64,000 nt of DNA from Acidobacteriaceae bacterium KBS 89 (GCA_000381605.1 KB906757.1:248001-312000); one strand, 5' to 3'; positions 1 to 8,934 are shown, numbered from the stretch's first letter. Program-made: numbers and translations. The notes: generated by a model from the letters alone, not told the origin.

Positions 1-23
1 CAACACGCAACCGGAGGGTCGCA

Positions 24-332
24 ATGAACCTTACACCAGAACAACGTAGCCAAGTCATCGCTGAAGCAGGGAAACTTGCCAGCAACCTTAACCTCAGCAG
101 CGATCAAAAAGAAAAACTGCAAACCGCATTTACAGATGCTCGCGCCAAAGTGGGCGACTATCTCCAGGACCACCCAAACATTACAAAGGCTGACATCGTC
201 AAACAAGTCGCCAGCCAGCGGGACCAGATTCGCCAGCGTGTGGTGAACTTCCTGACCCCGGAGCAACTGAAGATGTGGGACACGGAAGTGGCCAAAGCCA
301 AGGAGTTCCTTGGACAGAATATGGCGTCGTAA
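24..332 (+). CDS. small helical hypothetical protein with two LTPEQ motifs
   Basis: A 102-residue protein with a good Shine-Dalgarno GGAGGG at 13-18. It has no signal peptide or membrane segment and is predicted to be almost all helical. The motif LTPEQ occurs at residues 3-7 and again at 77-81. LTxxQ motifs are typical of Spy/CpxP-type helical proteins, but those are exported and this one is not, at least from this start. The window begins only 23 bases upstream, so a longer N-terminus with a signal peptide cannot be entirely ruled out, although the ribosome site argues for this ATG. Function unknown. Confidence 0.6.
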   Translation: MNLTPEQRSQVIAEAGKLASNLNLSSDQKEKLQTAFTDARAKVGDYLQDHPNITKADIVKQVASQRDQIRQRVVNFLTPEQLKMWDTEVAKAKEFLGQNMAS

Positions 333-454
333 ACGTACCCTTGGTATCCTCGGCGGCGACCGACAGACATTCGTCGCCGCCGGGTCTACCTGGTCAGACC
401 GCCCGGGTCTACCCAACAACAAATCTTCTGAACCCTGGATCTCTGAACCCAAGA

Positions 455-745
455 TCAATGTTTAGAGGAACCCTTGCCCCACTCGTCAGCCTTTTCACAC
501 GGAAAGCTGTAGACGACCTCGCAGAGTTCCTCAAGTCCCGAGAGCACCGGCCCCTCGACAAATCCCTCAATCATCAGCACAAACTCATCCCGCCTGGAGT
601 CAGTCTTGCTGCTGCTGTACAACTTCAGCGAAGTCAGCGAACCGAAACGCGACTTTGCCTCAAGCTCCGGAACCCACTTTGTAATAAACGACTCCAAACG
701 ATGGGCATCGACACCTGGCTTCAACTTGATAGCTACGATGAGCAT
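455..745 (-). CDS. hypothetical 96-residue protein
   Basis: A 96-residue protein with alternating beta and alpha character, beginning MLIVAIKLKPG. The pattern, with an opening strand, a helix rich in Glu and Lys, then strands around LTSLKLYSS and EFVLMIEGF, resembles a small ferredoxin-like or dimeric alpha-beta barrel fold. No catalytic motif can be seen. It has no close operon partner: the next minus-strand gene ends at 870, 124 bases upstream. Function unknown. Confidence 0.55.
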   Translation of the reverse strand: MLIVAIKLKPGVDAHRLESFITKWVPELEAKSRFGSLTSLKLYSSSKTDSRRDEFVLMIEGFVEGPVLSGLEELCEVVYSFPCEKADEWGKGSSKH

Positions 746-869
746 GGAAGGACCTCCGCATTAGGATCTGGCCCATTGGTGGAAACCAATCATATACCCG
801 TCTTCGCAGATACAAGTGATTCGCGGCCCGGCCCATCTCACTCCGGTATCAGCGGCAGCACTTAGGCCC

Positions 870-1289
870 TCAATCGTGATCCACATCCACAGTGCCTTTG
901 CTGACTCGAAACACATGCCCATCCGGATGCCGAACGTGCATCTCGCGGACCCGCCAAGGCATATCGGTCGGCGGGAAAGTGACATCCAGTCCAGCGGCAA
1001 CGCATTGTCGATGGACCTCATCAACGTCGTCCACCCAAATCGACATCCACGCGCCCTTGTCGGAAACTTCATCGCCATCTGGCCCAAACGTAGAGGCGTT
1101 CGCCCCCTTGCCGCGGCCTCCCTGGCCACCCAGGCAAAGAAATATCTCGGCCCCGCCTGACCCGACCGCCCCGAAACTCGGAGGCGTCCCCCAATCCCAG
1201 AGCTTCTTCCAACCCCACCTTTCAAACCATGCAAAGCTCGCAGCCATGTCGGATACATTCAATATCGGCGTAACGTGTCGCTCGCTCAT
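870..1289 (-). CDS. glyoxalase/bleomycin-resistance superfamily (VOC) protein
   Basis: A 139-residue protein of the vicinal oxygen chelate fold. The N-terminal VTPILNVSDMAASFAWFERWGW is the usual first beta-alpha unit, and the C-terminal HVRHPDGHVFRV is the classical ending with a metal-ligand-like Glu/His neighbourhood. VOC proteins act as dioxygenases, glyoxalases or antibiotic-binding proteins, and the substrate cannot be told from sequence. The ATG at 1289 (MSERHV) is chosen over an upstream ATG at 1379 because the extra 30 residues are Cys/Arg/Pro-rich and do not fit the fold. It stands alone. Confidence 0.75.
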   Translation of the reverse strand: MSERHVTPILNVSDMAASFAWFERWGWKKLWDWGTPPSFGAVGSGGAEIFLCLGGQGGRGKGANASTFGPDGDEVSDKGAWMSIWVDDVDEVHRQCVAAGLDVTFPPTDMPWRVREMHVRHPDGHVFRVSKGTVDVDHD

Positions 1290-1384
1290 GCGCGGAAGTA
1301 TAGCAGCGCAGGATGGCCCACAATTCGGCCTCGCCCCTAAGCGGAATCTGGAACAATCCGGGCGGCCTGCCCGGATCACTCCCT

Positions 1385-1933
1385 TTATCGCACCGTTGCC
1401 GCCACCACCAAATCAAGCACGTCGGCGACAATACGCGTCGTGGGATCGTAGGCCACCACATACCCGCCGTAGTATCCATACTGATAACCCGGGGGCGGGG
1501 GCGGCGCACCGACCCAATACGACGCAGGCACTGTGCGAATGACATATTCTCTCGGGATACCTCGGCCCATCACAAACACAGGACGCTTCCGGTACCGCCA
1601 TTGATCGCAATCACTCCGGTAGTGGACATAAAACCGTCCCCGATCATCATTCACGAAGTGATAGTCGTGACGATACTTTTTCGCCTGTCCCGGCGGCATG
1701 CCTCCATGTCCCTGAGGCGCGTTGTAGTAATAACCGTGTTCCTCCTTCCCATGTCCATGAGGTCCCTCATCGTAATAATCGTGCTTCTTCGCCTGTCCGG
1801 GCGGCACGCCTCCATGCCCCGGAGGTGGATTGTAAGGATCATGCCCCGGCGGACCTTGTGCAACGCCCAAGCCGGTAGCCGTTAGGAGAAATACCTTGAG
1901 AGCAAAACGAGTTAGGGGAGTAATCGCTTTCAT
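1385..1933 (-). CDS. RcnB-like secreted His/Gly/Pro-rich protein, copy 1
   Basis: A 182-residue exported protein. Residues 1-25 form a signal peptide ending near GVAQG. Then comes a low-complexity stretch rich in His, Gly, Pro and Tyr with two copies of GHGG(V/M)PPGQAKK. The C-terminal half (RPVFVMGRGIPREYV to PPPPPGYQYGYYGGYVVAYD and a final TRIVADVLDLV) matches the layout of the RcnB family, periplasmic proteins linked in E. coli to nickel/cobalt homeostasis. A GGAGG lies about 6 bases before the start. It is a close paralogue of the gene at 3816-4313, and the similarity extends into the upstream region. Metal binding is an inference from composition. Confidence 0.7.
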   Translation of the reverse strand: MKAITPLTRFALKVFLLTATGLGVAQGPPGHDPYNPPPGHGGVPPGQAKKHDYYDEGPHGHGKEEHGYYYNAPQGHGGMPPGQAKKYRHDYHFVNDDRGRFYVHYRSDCDQWRYRKRPVFVMGRGIPREYVIRTVPASYWVGAPPPPPGYQYGYYGGYVVAYDPTTRIVADVLDLVVAATVR

Positions 1934-2079
1934 CGATGGCCTCCATGGCCAGCCTTGATCCTAGCAACACACAACAACTCCTCACCGTCCCACATTTGGG
2001 GGATAGTCCAGCGTTGTAGCACCGCCAAATCGCGTCCAACAGCACCACGCCCACCCATTCCAGTGATAACCTTTCGCCT

Positions 2080-2253
2080 ATGAACGGTCCCACCCTCGAA
2101 CAAAAACTGCAGCACGCCATCGACTTACTAGCCGAAGCCGAACGAGAGTACGCCGCCGGAGTCGTCTACAAGGGCCCGAACTCATGGCCAGAAAAAATCG
2201 CCGGCATTAAAAAACACATCGCCGACCTCCGCGAGATAATCGCCAACGAGTAG
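2080..2253 (+). CDS. 57-residue hypothetical protein
   Basis: A small gene of 57 residues beginning MNGPTLEQKLQ and ending EIIANE. The peptide is regular and amphipathic (LEQKLQHAIDLLAEAERE, then KIAGIKKHIADLREIIANE), which suggests a two-helix hairpin around a short VVYKGPNSWP turn. Codon use is like that of neighbouring genes. The Shine-Dalgarno sequence is weak, so the start is less certain than the frame. It lies divergently from the RcnB-like gene at 1385-1933 and runs tail to tail with the MFS gene. Function unknown. Confidence 0.5.
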   Translation: MNGPTLEQKLQHAIDLLAEAEREYAAGVVYKGPNSWPEKIAGIKKHIADLREIIANE

Positions 2254-2288
2254 CTTTCTGTAAGCCAGCGCCCTGCTCAAAATTCCTC

Positions 2289-3716
2289 TCAGGCAGGATT
2301 GGTCTCCAGCTCAGCCATCCGATGGCCACTGGTAGTAGCTCCGGCATCCGGCGAAAGCCCGAGGCTATCGAACACCGGCCCCAGCGCCAGCAAAGCGATG
2401 CAGAGTATCGCAACGTGAAAATCCCGCAATTGAGGCAATGCCGCCGAGTGGCCGCGAGCATGCGCCACCAGCCGCAGCGTAATCGCCCCAACCGCAACGC
2501 CAAGCCCCATGCTCAGCTGCATCACAGCACTCAGAAATCCATTGGCCCGGCTCATCTTCTCCGGTGAAATCTCCGTGTAGGCCAGTGTCGTCATGCACGT
2601 GAACTCCATCGATCGAAACGCCCCATGCACAAACAAGATCAAAACAATGACAATCGGCGGCGTGGACGGGCTCAACGTCGCACAAAGCGCCATAGAAACC
2701 ACAGTAGCTATTCCATTGACGATAAGAATTCGCCGAAACCCGAAACGCCGCAGAACCTGAATCACAAAGGCCTTCATACTCAAATCTCCCGCGAACAGCG
2801 CAAGCAGATAGAGTCCTGATCGAAACGCATTGAGGCCAAACGCAATCTGAAACATCAGCGGCAGAAGAAACGGCAGCACCGAAACCGAGACGCGAAACGC
2901 GCTCGCCCCATACACCGAAAGCGAATAGCTCTTAAGCTTCAGAGACTCGAGATCGATCAGTGACGTAGCCGGCCTAAGCCGAGCGGTTACGATAGCCAAC
3001 CCGCCGCTCAGCACGCTAAGCGCAAGGATCGTAACCGGAAGCTGCCAGCGCCCACCTTCACCACCCAGCTTCTCCATCGCGTAAACGGCTCCCGTCGACG
3101 CAAACCCTGCAAAGAGAAACGTCGGCCAGTCGAGCGGATGCCTCTCTTCTGTGCGAACATTCTCAACCCACAGCAACGTCAGAACCAGCGCCAGAACTCC
3201 CAACGGAAGATTCAGAAAGAAGATCCAATGCCAGCTTGCATAAGTGGTAATAAACCCACCGAGCGGCGGACCGATGACCAGCGCAGTCAACCCCGGCCAC
3301 GAGATGTAAGCAATAGCCTGCGTCAGTTTCTCCTTCGGCGTGGTCCGCAGCACGATCAGGCGCCCCACCGGCACCATCATCGCCCCTCCAATGCCCTGCA
3401 AAATACGCATCAGCGTAAACTCCGTCAGCGTGCGCGACAATCCGCACAACAGAGAAGCGAAGGTAAAGATACCTATCGCCGACGCGAAAATGGAGCGAGA
3501 ACCAAAGCGGTCGGCCAGCCACCCGCTCAGCGGGATAAAGACGGCAAGCGTAAGCAGATAGGCAGTCATGCCGATGTTCAGATTGACGACGCCTGCATGG
3601 AAGCTGCGCGCCATCTGCGGCAGTGCAGTGGCGATGATCGTACCGTCCAGGTTCTCCATGAAGAAGGCTGCCGCAATGAGCGTCGTCACAAAGAGCGGCG
3701 AGCGATTTTTGTTCAT
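2289..3716 (-). CDS. MFS drug-efflux transporter, DHA2 (EmrB/QacA) type
   Basis: A 475-residue inner-membrane protein with about 14 hydrophobic segments. Segment 1 contains FFMENLDGTIIATALPQMA, which is the D1 motif of the 14-helix DHA2 family. GWLADRFGSRSIF is the conserved MFS loop 2-3 motif, and LMRILQGIGGAMMVPVGRLI is the antiporter motif C region. Such proteins export drugs or metabolites in exchange for protons. No periplasmic adaptor (EmrA/HlyD) or regulator gene is adjacent, so the substrate is unknown. The gene sits between the two RcnB-like paralogues. Confidence 0.88.
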   Translation of the reverse strand: MNKNRSPLFVTTLIAAAFFMENLDGTIIATALPQMARSFHAGVVNLNIGMTAYLLTLAVFIPLSGWLADRFGSRSIFASAIGIFTFASLLCGLSRTLTEFTLMRILQGIGGAMMVPVGRLIVLRTTPKEKLTQAIAYISWPGLTALVIGPPLGGFITTYASWHWIFFLNLPLGVLALVLTLLWVENVRTEERHPLDWPTFLFAGFASTGAVYAMEKLGGEGGRWQLPVTILALSVLSGGLAIVTARLRPATSLIDLESLKLKSYSLSVYGASAFRVSVSVLPFLLPLMFQIAFGLNAFRSGLYLLALFAGDLSMKAFVIQVLRRFGFRRILIVNGIATVVSMALCATLSPSTPPIVIVLILFVHGAFRSMEFTCMTTLAYTEISPEKMSRANGFLSAVMQLSMGLGVAVGAITLRLVAHARGHSAALPQLRDFHVAILCIALLALGPVFDSLGLSPDAGATTSGHRMAELETNPA

Positions 3717-3774
3717 GCATCTAGTTTACGAAACCGGCATTCCGCTTAGGGTGCTGCCTCACCTGCAACGCAAA

Positions 3775-3800
3775 AAGAGCCCGGCAACCGCCGGGCTCTT
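3775..3800 (-). terminator. rho-independent terminator after RcnB-like copy 2
   Basis: An 11-bp perfect stem, AAGAGCCCGGC paired with GCCGGGCTCTT, with a 4-base AACC loop. On the minus strand it is followed by a run of T. It lies 15 bases beyond the stop of the minus-strand gene at 3816-4313 and separates it from the MFS gene. Confidence 0.85.
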
Positions 3801-3815
3801 CGCACAAAATCAACT

Positions 3816-4313
3816 CTAGTGCGACGCCGCCACAACCAGATCAAGCACATCGGCGATGATGCGGGTCGTGGGGTCGTAGGCCACCACGTAGCCCCCATAA
3901 TATCCATACTGGTAGCCCGGAGGAGGAGGCGCACCAACCCAATACGACTGAGGTACCGGACGAAACACATACTCTTTCGGAACAGGCCGGCCCGCTACAA
4001 ATACAGGACGCTTGCGATGCTTCCAAGCATCGGCATCACTTCGATAATGTGTATAAAACTGCGCGCGATCGTCCCTCTCAAAGTGGTAATCGTTGCGATA
4101 CTTCTTCGCCTGCCCTGGAGGTACGCCGCCATGTCCGGGATTGTCGTGGTTGTCGTGACCCTCCTTCTTCGCCTGTCCCGGCGGTACGCCTCCATGGCCC
4201 GGAGGCGGATTGTAAGGATCGTGTCCCGGTGGACCTTGTGCAACACATATGCCGGTTGTTGCTAAAAGAATTGTGGAGAGAAAAAAACGAATTAGGGGAG
4301 TAGTCGCTTTCAA
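3816..4313 (-). CDS. RcnB-like secreted His/Gly/Pro-rich protein, copy 2
   Basis: A 165-residue paralogue of the gene at 1385-1933, with the same order: signal peptide (residues 1-25), two GHGGVPPGQAKK repeats, a charged YHFERDDRAQFYTHYRS segment, then the RcnB-like C-terminal domain ending TRIIADVLDLVVAASH. The spacer between the two repeats is shorter than in copy 1. The similarity extends upstream of the start for some 40 bases (GGCCTCC...CCTAGCAA), so promoter and ribosome site were duplicated with the gene. Probably periplasmic. A metal-related role is inferred from the family. Confidence 0.7.
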   Translation of the reverse strand: MKATTPLIRFFLSTILLATTGICVAQGPPGHDPYNPPPGHGGVPPGQAKKEGHDNHDNPGHGGVPPGQAKKYRNDYHFERDDRAQFYTHYRSDADAWKHRKRPVFVAGRPVPKEYVFRPVPQSYWVGAPPPPGYQYGYYGGYVVAYDPTTRIIADVLDLVVAASH

Positions 4314-4539
4314 TGAATGGCCTCCTTGGCCAACCCCATCCTAGCAAACACAGAACCTCTCCCGATCCAGACCCATGCCATCTCACAGTCCCCGTTCTCA
4401 AAATAATTTCTGTTGATCAAAATCCATCGCGGATGCTGGACCGTACTCTATCCAACCGGGAAAGTCCTCACGGCCCCTTCATCAACCAGACATTGACTTT
4501 GGATGACTTTCCAGGAATCGAAAGAGGAGATGCAAAGCA

Positions 4540-5412
4540 ATGAACACATCCAGCGAAATCGAAGTAGTCCCTTCGGCAGTGGACAGCCAGTCAGGCTCCT
4601 CCAGACGATCGTTCCTCAAAGGCGCCGCTCTTACCGGGGCCGCCACCCTCGCCACTCTCGGCGGACTCGCCACCGTCGCATCAGCAGAGCAGCATGAACA
4701 CGACGAAGACGACAACAGCATGAAGGCCGAACACGATCATCTCAAGAAGGGCGATCGCGAAATCCTCATCGCCGCAGAAATCGCCGAGGCCCTCGCCGTC
4801 ACCACCTACTCCAACATCATCGACATCGCCCCCTTCTTCAAAGCGCTCGAAGCGGACGATCAAGGCTACCTGATCGCCGCTCGCCAGGAAGAGATGTCCC
4901 ACTATCTTCTCGAGCAGTCGGTCACCGGCCAGTTCACACCCTTCACCCAGTTCTTCTATCCGCCAAAGATGTTCGCCGACGCCCAGACCACCCTTAACGT
5001 TCTGGTCACTCTGGAGGACGCATTCATCGCCGCATACCTCGTCGGCGTGCGCAACTTCAGCACGCGCAATCTAAGAGTCACCGCCGCGCGCATCATGGGT
5101 ATCGAAAGCGACCACAGAACACTCGCGCGCGTCGTCGGTCCCAACGTCGCCACGCAGTTTGGCGGTCCCATCGAAACCATAACCGGCATCCAGGGAGTCG
5201 CCGAGAGTGTCGACCCGCCAAACAACAACGGCTACGAAAGAACCTTGTGCTGGACGTCGATCGACCAGGCGTTGGCCGCACTCACGCCCTTTGTTGACTT
5301 CCACGCAGCTAACAAGGCGGGCTTCGACACCTCGCAGGCCTATCCCTTCCAACCCTTCAACCCGACCCTGCCCAACCCCCTCGGAGACTTCACGTCCTTC
5401 AGCGGCTGCTGA
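4540..5412 (+). CDS. Tat-exported ferritin-like domain protein
   Basis: A 290-residue protein. Residues 18-50 contain the twin-arginine signal SSRRSFLKGAAL followed by an Ala/Leu/Gly-rich segment and cleavage near ASAEQ. The remainder is the four-helix ferritin-like domain (family PF13668 type): ILIAAEIAEALAVTTYSNII and ARQEEMSHYLLEQ carry the paired Glu and Glu-x-x-His that would form a di-iron site, followed by LEDAFIAAYLVGVRNF and RIMGIESDHRTLAR. A His/Asp/Glu-rich linker (HEHDEDDN) follows the signal. Related proteins are periplasmic and of unclear function, possibly oxidative-stress or desiccation linked. A GAGGAG lies upstream. Monocistronic. Confidence 0.85.
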   Translation: MNTSSEIEVVPSAVDSQSGSSRRSFLKGAALTGAATLATLGGLATVASAEQHEHDEDDNSMKAEHDHLKKGDREILIAAEIAEALAVTTYSNIIDIAPFFKALEADDQGYLIAARQEEMSHYLLEQSVTGQFTPFTQFFYPPKMFADAQTTLNVLVTLEDAFIAAYLVGVRNFSTRNLRVTAARIMGIESDHRTLARVVGPNVATQFGGPIETITGIQGVAESVDPPNNNGYERTLCWTSIDQALAALTPFVDFHAANKAGFDTSQAYPFQPFNPTLPNPLGDFTSFSGC

Positions 5413-5653
5413 AAAATCTCGTCACATCCCCGGATGCCCCTCGTGCAGTCTCACCGCATCAGGGGCATTTGCTCGCACGTCACCGGCCTATCTCCGCTTC
5501 CGGCGCATGTCCCACCAGGCCTTCGTCATCCTCACCTCGTCATCGCCACCTTGGTTTGCCGAGACCTCGAGTTACGCTGGCGCAGACCCACCGCCGCGCC
5601 TGAGGAGACTAGCAAAGTAGGCCAGCCACGATTAAAATAATCGTGGAGCCGAA

Positions 5654-5878
5654 ATGCCTTTCCCCATCAAGATCTGCGCCATCTGCAAAGAAGAGTTCGA
5701 GCTGAAGCCCGACAAACCCGGCTTCGCCAACCGCTGCCCCCAGTGCACCGAGGAATCTGCCGAAGCGGAATCAGCCACCAAGGGCCGCATGACCGCCGAA
5801 GAACGCAACACCTCCAAAGAAGCGAACGAGGCCCGCCGCCAAGCCATGCGCAACCTCCTCTACCGAAAGGATAGTTGA
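5654..5878 (+). CDS. small zinc-ribbon hypothetical protein
   Basis: A 74-residue protein. The N-terminal half has a single zinc knuckle pair, CAICKEEF and CPQCTEE, which should fold as a small treble-clef or ribbon. The C-terminal half (TAEERNTSKEANEARRQAMRNLLYRKDS) is a charged helix, possibly binding nucleic acid. A GGAGC sits about 8 bases before the ATG. The 240 bases between the ferritin-like gene and this one hold no supported gene. Function unknown. Confidence 0.6.
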   Translation: MPFPIKICAICKEEFELKPDKPGFANRCPQCTEESAEAESATKGRMTAEERNTSKEANEARRQAMRNLLYRKDS

Positions 5879-5969
5879 CTCCGGGTGCCCCACAGAAACA
5901 AGCCCGTCCGCTAGCCAAAGCCTGTCCTTCGAACAATGCAAGGCCATCGCAACTTGGTTTACTCTGAAC

Positions 5970-7259
5970 TTGATCTCACCGACATTTCAGGAGCCATTCA
6001 TTCTCAAGTATTCAGTTACCACGCATTCCAGGATGCCCGTCCTCGCCGCAGTCATCACGATTGCGACTCTTCTCGGCATCGGAACGTTTCTGCGCGGAGA
6101 CTTGACGAATGCCTGGCAAATGATCCGTATCCGTTCGCTCCGCCCACTCTTCGCAGATACGCGTACCATTACGAATTCCATCGATTGCCTTCTCGCCGGC
6201 CAGGACCCATATACGGTCCGCAGCTTTGACCCTTGGAACCGCGTCTACAACTATCCCCCCATCTGGCTCAAGGCGCGATACCTCGGCGTCACCTCGCGCT
6301 CGACAAACCTGATCGGAACAATGCTGGCACTCGGCACGGTGGGTGCTTGTCTGCTCCTATTTCGCGCAAAAACACGGGCAAGTGCATTCATCATCTTTTT
6401 CGCGATGACATCGAGGGCCGTCTTGTTTGCTGTGGAGCGTGGCAACACGGACCAACTGGTCTTTTCGCTTCTGGTCTTCGGCTTATTCTTGATCGACCGG
6501 CAGCGAGCCGAAGTAAAATCCCTCTTCACTGGACTCCTGATTGGCTTATTGACCATCCTGAAGATTTATCCAGTCGCGACCGCCGTTGTCTTCATCCGCA
6601 ACCGAAACGGTGTCGCGAAAACGCTTCTGACTGTGGTGTTCTCTATAGCAGCCCTTGTACTCACCAGCGGACATAGTCTTCCCATCCTGCTTGCAAACAC
6701 ACCGCAAGATACACAACTATCCTTCGGCGCTTTGCCCTTTTTCACGGCAATAAGCCACCATGTCTTTCCCGGCTCAGTACCGCCGATGTTCCACCATCCT
6801 GGATTCGCTTCCCTTGGAGCAATCATCCTTGGCGTTCTTTCGCTGATCGCTGCACTCATCTATCGCGATCGCGTTAACCAGCTTCTACCGCAGCTTGACT
6901 TCGACCATGCCCGAGGACGTCTCGCCATCTCCGGTCTCGCGATCTTTTGCTTCGCCTTTGTCTCCGGTGCGAGCTACGACTATCGCCTCATCTTCCTCCT
7001 GGCTGTTCTTGCATATCTCGTCGACGACCTGAACATCGGCACGTCCCGGCGCTCCCTGCCCCCAGCCATTCTCATCCTTCTTCTGATGTGGGGTTCCTTC
7101 TCTCTGTCTTTGTCCCACGAGATTCTGGACGGTCTAACCTTCGTGTTAGCGACTGCATGGCTGGGCACCTCGCTCGTACATCGAGCAATTGCAAGTGAAC
7201 GAACAGCTCCCATCGGAAGCATTCAAACCAATCTAATCGACTCGCATCAGAGCCTCTGA
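5970..7259 (+). CDS. GT87-family (DUF2029) integral-membrane glycosyltransferase
   Basis: A 429-residue protein with about ten membrane helices. The first external loop has CLLAGQDPY and YPPIWL, the pattern seen in polyprenyl-phosphate-dependent GT-C enzymes of family GT87, where the acidic residue near the start of the loop is catalytic. These enzymes transfer mannose or similar sugars onto lipids or polysaccharides outside the inner membrane. An internal ATG at 6033 (MPVLAAV) could be the true start, because the first 21 residues are not strongly hydrophobic. The stop is 2 bases before the next gene, so the two form an operon. The acceptor is unknown. Confidence 0.75.
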   Translation: MISPTFQEPFILKYSVTTHSRMPVLAAVITIATLLGIGTFLRGDLTNAWQMIRIRSLRPLFADTRTITNSIDCLLAGQDPYTVRSFDPWNRVYNYPPIWLKARYLGVTSRSTNLIGTMLALGTVGACLLLFRAKTRASAFIIFFAMTSRAVLFAVERGNTDQLVFSLLVFGLFLIDRQRAEVKSLFTGLLIGLLTILKIYPVATAVVFIRNRNGVAKTLLTVVFSIAALVLTSGHSLPILLANTPQDTQLSFGALPFFTAISHHVFPGSVPPMFHHPGFASLGAIILGVLSLIAALIYRDRVNQLLPQLDFDHARGRLAISGLAIFCFAFVSGASYDYRLIFLLAVLAYLVDDLNIGTSRRSLPPAILILLLMWGSFSLSLSHEILDGLTFVLATAWLGTSLVHRAIASERTAPIGSIQTNLIDSHQSL

Positions 7260-7261
7260 AT

Positions 7262-8209
7262 ATGACAAAAAAAATCGCTATCACTGGAGCGGCAGGACTC
7301 GTCGGCCAGAACCTGATTCCCCGCCTCCTCTCTCACGGATACACCGACATCGTCGCGATCGATAAACATCCGACCAACACGGCAATCCTCAATAAAAACT
7401 ATCCCGCTGTGCGTTTGATACGGAGCGATCTCGCCGAGGCCGGCGAAAGCAATCCCGCCGAATGGCAGTCTGCGCTCGCCGGCTGCGACGCGCTCGTCAT
7501 CGCACACGCACAGATCGGTGGCATCGCACCCGAAGAGTTCGTGCGCAATAACGTAACCGCGACCGAACGCCTCCTCGAAGCCGCCCTGCGCTACAACGTA
7601 CCGTACATCGTGAGCATCTCTTCTTCCGTCGTCAACTCCGCAGCGGTGGACAATTACACCGAAACTAAGAAAGCCCAGGAAGCACTCGTTGCAGCCTCAG
7701 GCATCAGGCAAATCGTCCTGCGGCCCACCCTCATGTTTGGCTGGTTCGATCGAAAGCACGTTGGCTGGCTCGCTCGATTCATGCAAAAGGTCCCGATATT
7801 TCCCATCCCCGGATCAGGAAAATTCTTACGACAGCCCCTCTTCGCCGGCGATTTCTGCGACATCATCGTCTCGGCAATAGAAACGGAGATGACCGGCGCG
7901 TACAACATCACAGGCCAGGAACGAATCGACTACATCGATCTGATCCGCGCGGTAAAGAAAGCCACAGGCGCCAAAGCCCACATTCAACGCATCCCGTACA
8001 GCGTCTTCTGGTCGCTTCTCAAGATCAACGCAATCTTCGACCGCAATCCTGCCTTTACCGTAGGCCAGCTCGCCGCGCTCGTCACACCCGATATCTTTGA
8101 AGTCATCGACTGGTCGTCAATATTCAACATACGCGCAACGCCGTTACAGGAAGCCCTCAATAAAACCTTCCGCGACCCGCTTTACTCCCACATCACACTG
8201 GATTTCTGA
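7262..8209 (+). CDS. NAD(P)-dependent epimerase/dehydratase (extended SDR)
   Basis: A 315-residue extended short-chain dehydrogenase. Residues 4-20 form the Rossmann motif ITGAAGLVGQNL, IAIDKHP ends strand 2 with an acidic residue suggesting NAD, and SISSSVVNS followed by NYTETKKAQE supplies the catalytic Ser and YxxxK. VLRPTLMFGWFDRKHVGW and GQERIDYIDLIRAV are typical of the nucleotide-sugar epimerase/reductase family. It starts 2 bases after the GT87 gene, so it probably makes or modifies the sugar donor, or acts on the same glycolipid. The exact substrate is not visible. Confidence 0.82.
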   Translation: MTKKIAITGAAGLVGQNLIPRLLSHGYTDIVAIDKHPTNTAILNKNYPAVRLIRSDLAEAGESNPAEWQSALAGCDALVIAHAQIGGIAPEEFVRNNVTATERLLEAALRYNVPYIVSISSSVVNSAAVDNYTETKKAQEALVAASGIRQIVLRPTLMFGWFDRKHVGWLARFMQKVPIFPIPGSGKFLRQPLFAGDFCDIIVSAIETEMTGAYNITGQERIDYIDLIRAVKKATGAKAHIQRIPYSVFWSLLKINAIFDRNPAFTVGQLAALVTPDIFEVIDWSSIFNIRATPLQEALNKTFRDPLYSHITLDF

Positions 8210-8236
8210 TACGACAAGTCCTCAGCAGCGGCCTGT

Positions 8237-8467
8237 CTATGCAGGGCAGCCCGCGTCCATCCACCTCTTGAAAAGCGAAACACGATCCGCCGGCCACGGT
8301 TCATCCGGAGGCATAGAGCCATCGGCAACCGTACCGTAGACACTCTGCGCGTTGGCCGGGACGCACATCCAGGCGGGATCATCAAGATCCACGCCCATGG
8401 ACTTCATGCAGTCAATGTCCTCGTCCCGGAAAAGTGGGCGGATATCTGCGGCAAAACTGAGCGCCAT
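8237..8467 (-). CDS. small hypothetical protein, FAADIRPLFR type
   Basis: A 76-residue protein with the pattern FAADIRPLFRDEDIDCM, then VYGTVADGSMPPDEPWP and FKRWMDAGCPA. A similar beginning (DIRPLFR) and ending (MPP...W...G) is seen in short proteins related to cytochrome-c-like domains of oxidoreductase operons, but there is no CxxCH, so haem binding is not supported. It has no signal peptide. It is convergent with the SDR gene. A GGAGG about 6 bases before the start supports translation. Confidence 0.6.
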   Translation of the reverse strand: MALSFAADIRPLFRDEDIDCMKSMGVDLDDPAWMCVPANAQSVYGTVADGSMPPDEPWPADRVSLFKRWMDAGCPA

Positions 8468-8514
8468 ATAGCCTCCTTTTTGATCGTTCTGAATCCCTTG
8501 ACGTCCTTCGGCCG

Positions 8515-8820
8515 CTAACCCCAGGCTTTACCAAGACCCTCCAACCCCGCGGCTGCAAGGTCCTGACCGGTCATCACCGGACTCAAGTCAACGTCCGCGT
8601 TGAACGTAAGGAACCACGGCTCGCAGAGCGACGGAATCTTGGATGGGTCCGCCAAATCGACAATCAGGAACGCAGACCGGCGACCACCCGTGGCCGTGTA
8701 GTAGGCAGCCTCAGGCTTCAGCTGGTCGAGGACTCGTTTCATTTTGGCTCCAATACTGCCATCCCTGACAGCAGCGTTGAAGACCTCGTGGGGAAACGTG
8801 ACGTGCATCATCATGCGCAT
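8515..8820 (-). CDS. hypothetical protein, DUF3303-like
   Basis: A 101-residue protein. MHVTFPHEVFNAAVRDGSIGAKMKRVLDQLKPEAAYYTATGGRRSAFLIVDLADPSKIPSLCEPWFLTF has the strand-helix-strand layout of a dimeric alpha-beta barrel, and the EAAYYTATGGRRSAF and PWFLTFNADV segments resemble DUF3303-type proteins. A GGAGA lies about 7 bases before the start. It may be co-transcribed with the gene at 8237-8467, 47 bases downstream. Function unknown. Confidence 0.6.
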   Translation of the reverse strand: MRMMMHVTFPHEVFNAAVRDGSIGAKMKRVLDQLKPEAAYYTATGGRRSAFLIVDLADPSKIPSLCEPWFLTFNADVDLSPVMTGQDLAAAGLEGLGKAWG

Positions 8821-8934
8821 AAAATTCTCCTTCCGCCAAAGTAAAATCGGCGGACATCAATGGACCCGGAAACAGGGGAGGCCGCCAAAGCTACGCCCTT
8901 CGAACGTGATGAGTCAATATGAGCCTTTGGGTCA

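Noticed and set aside
5434-5640. Short frames between the ferritin-like and zinc-ribbon genes
   Set aside because: No ribosome sites and two overlapping alternatives of equal quality.
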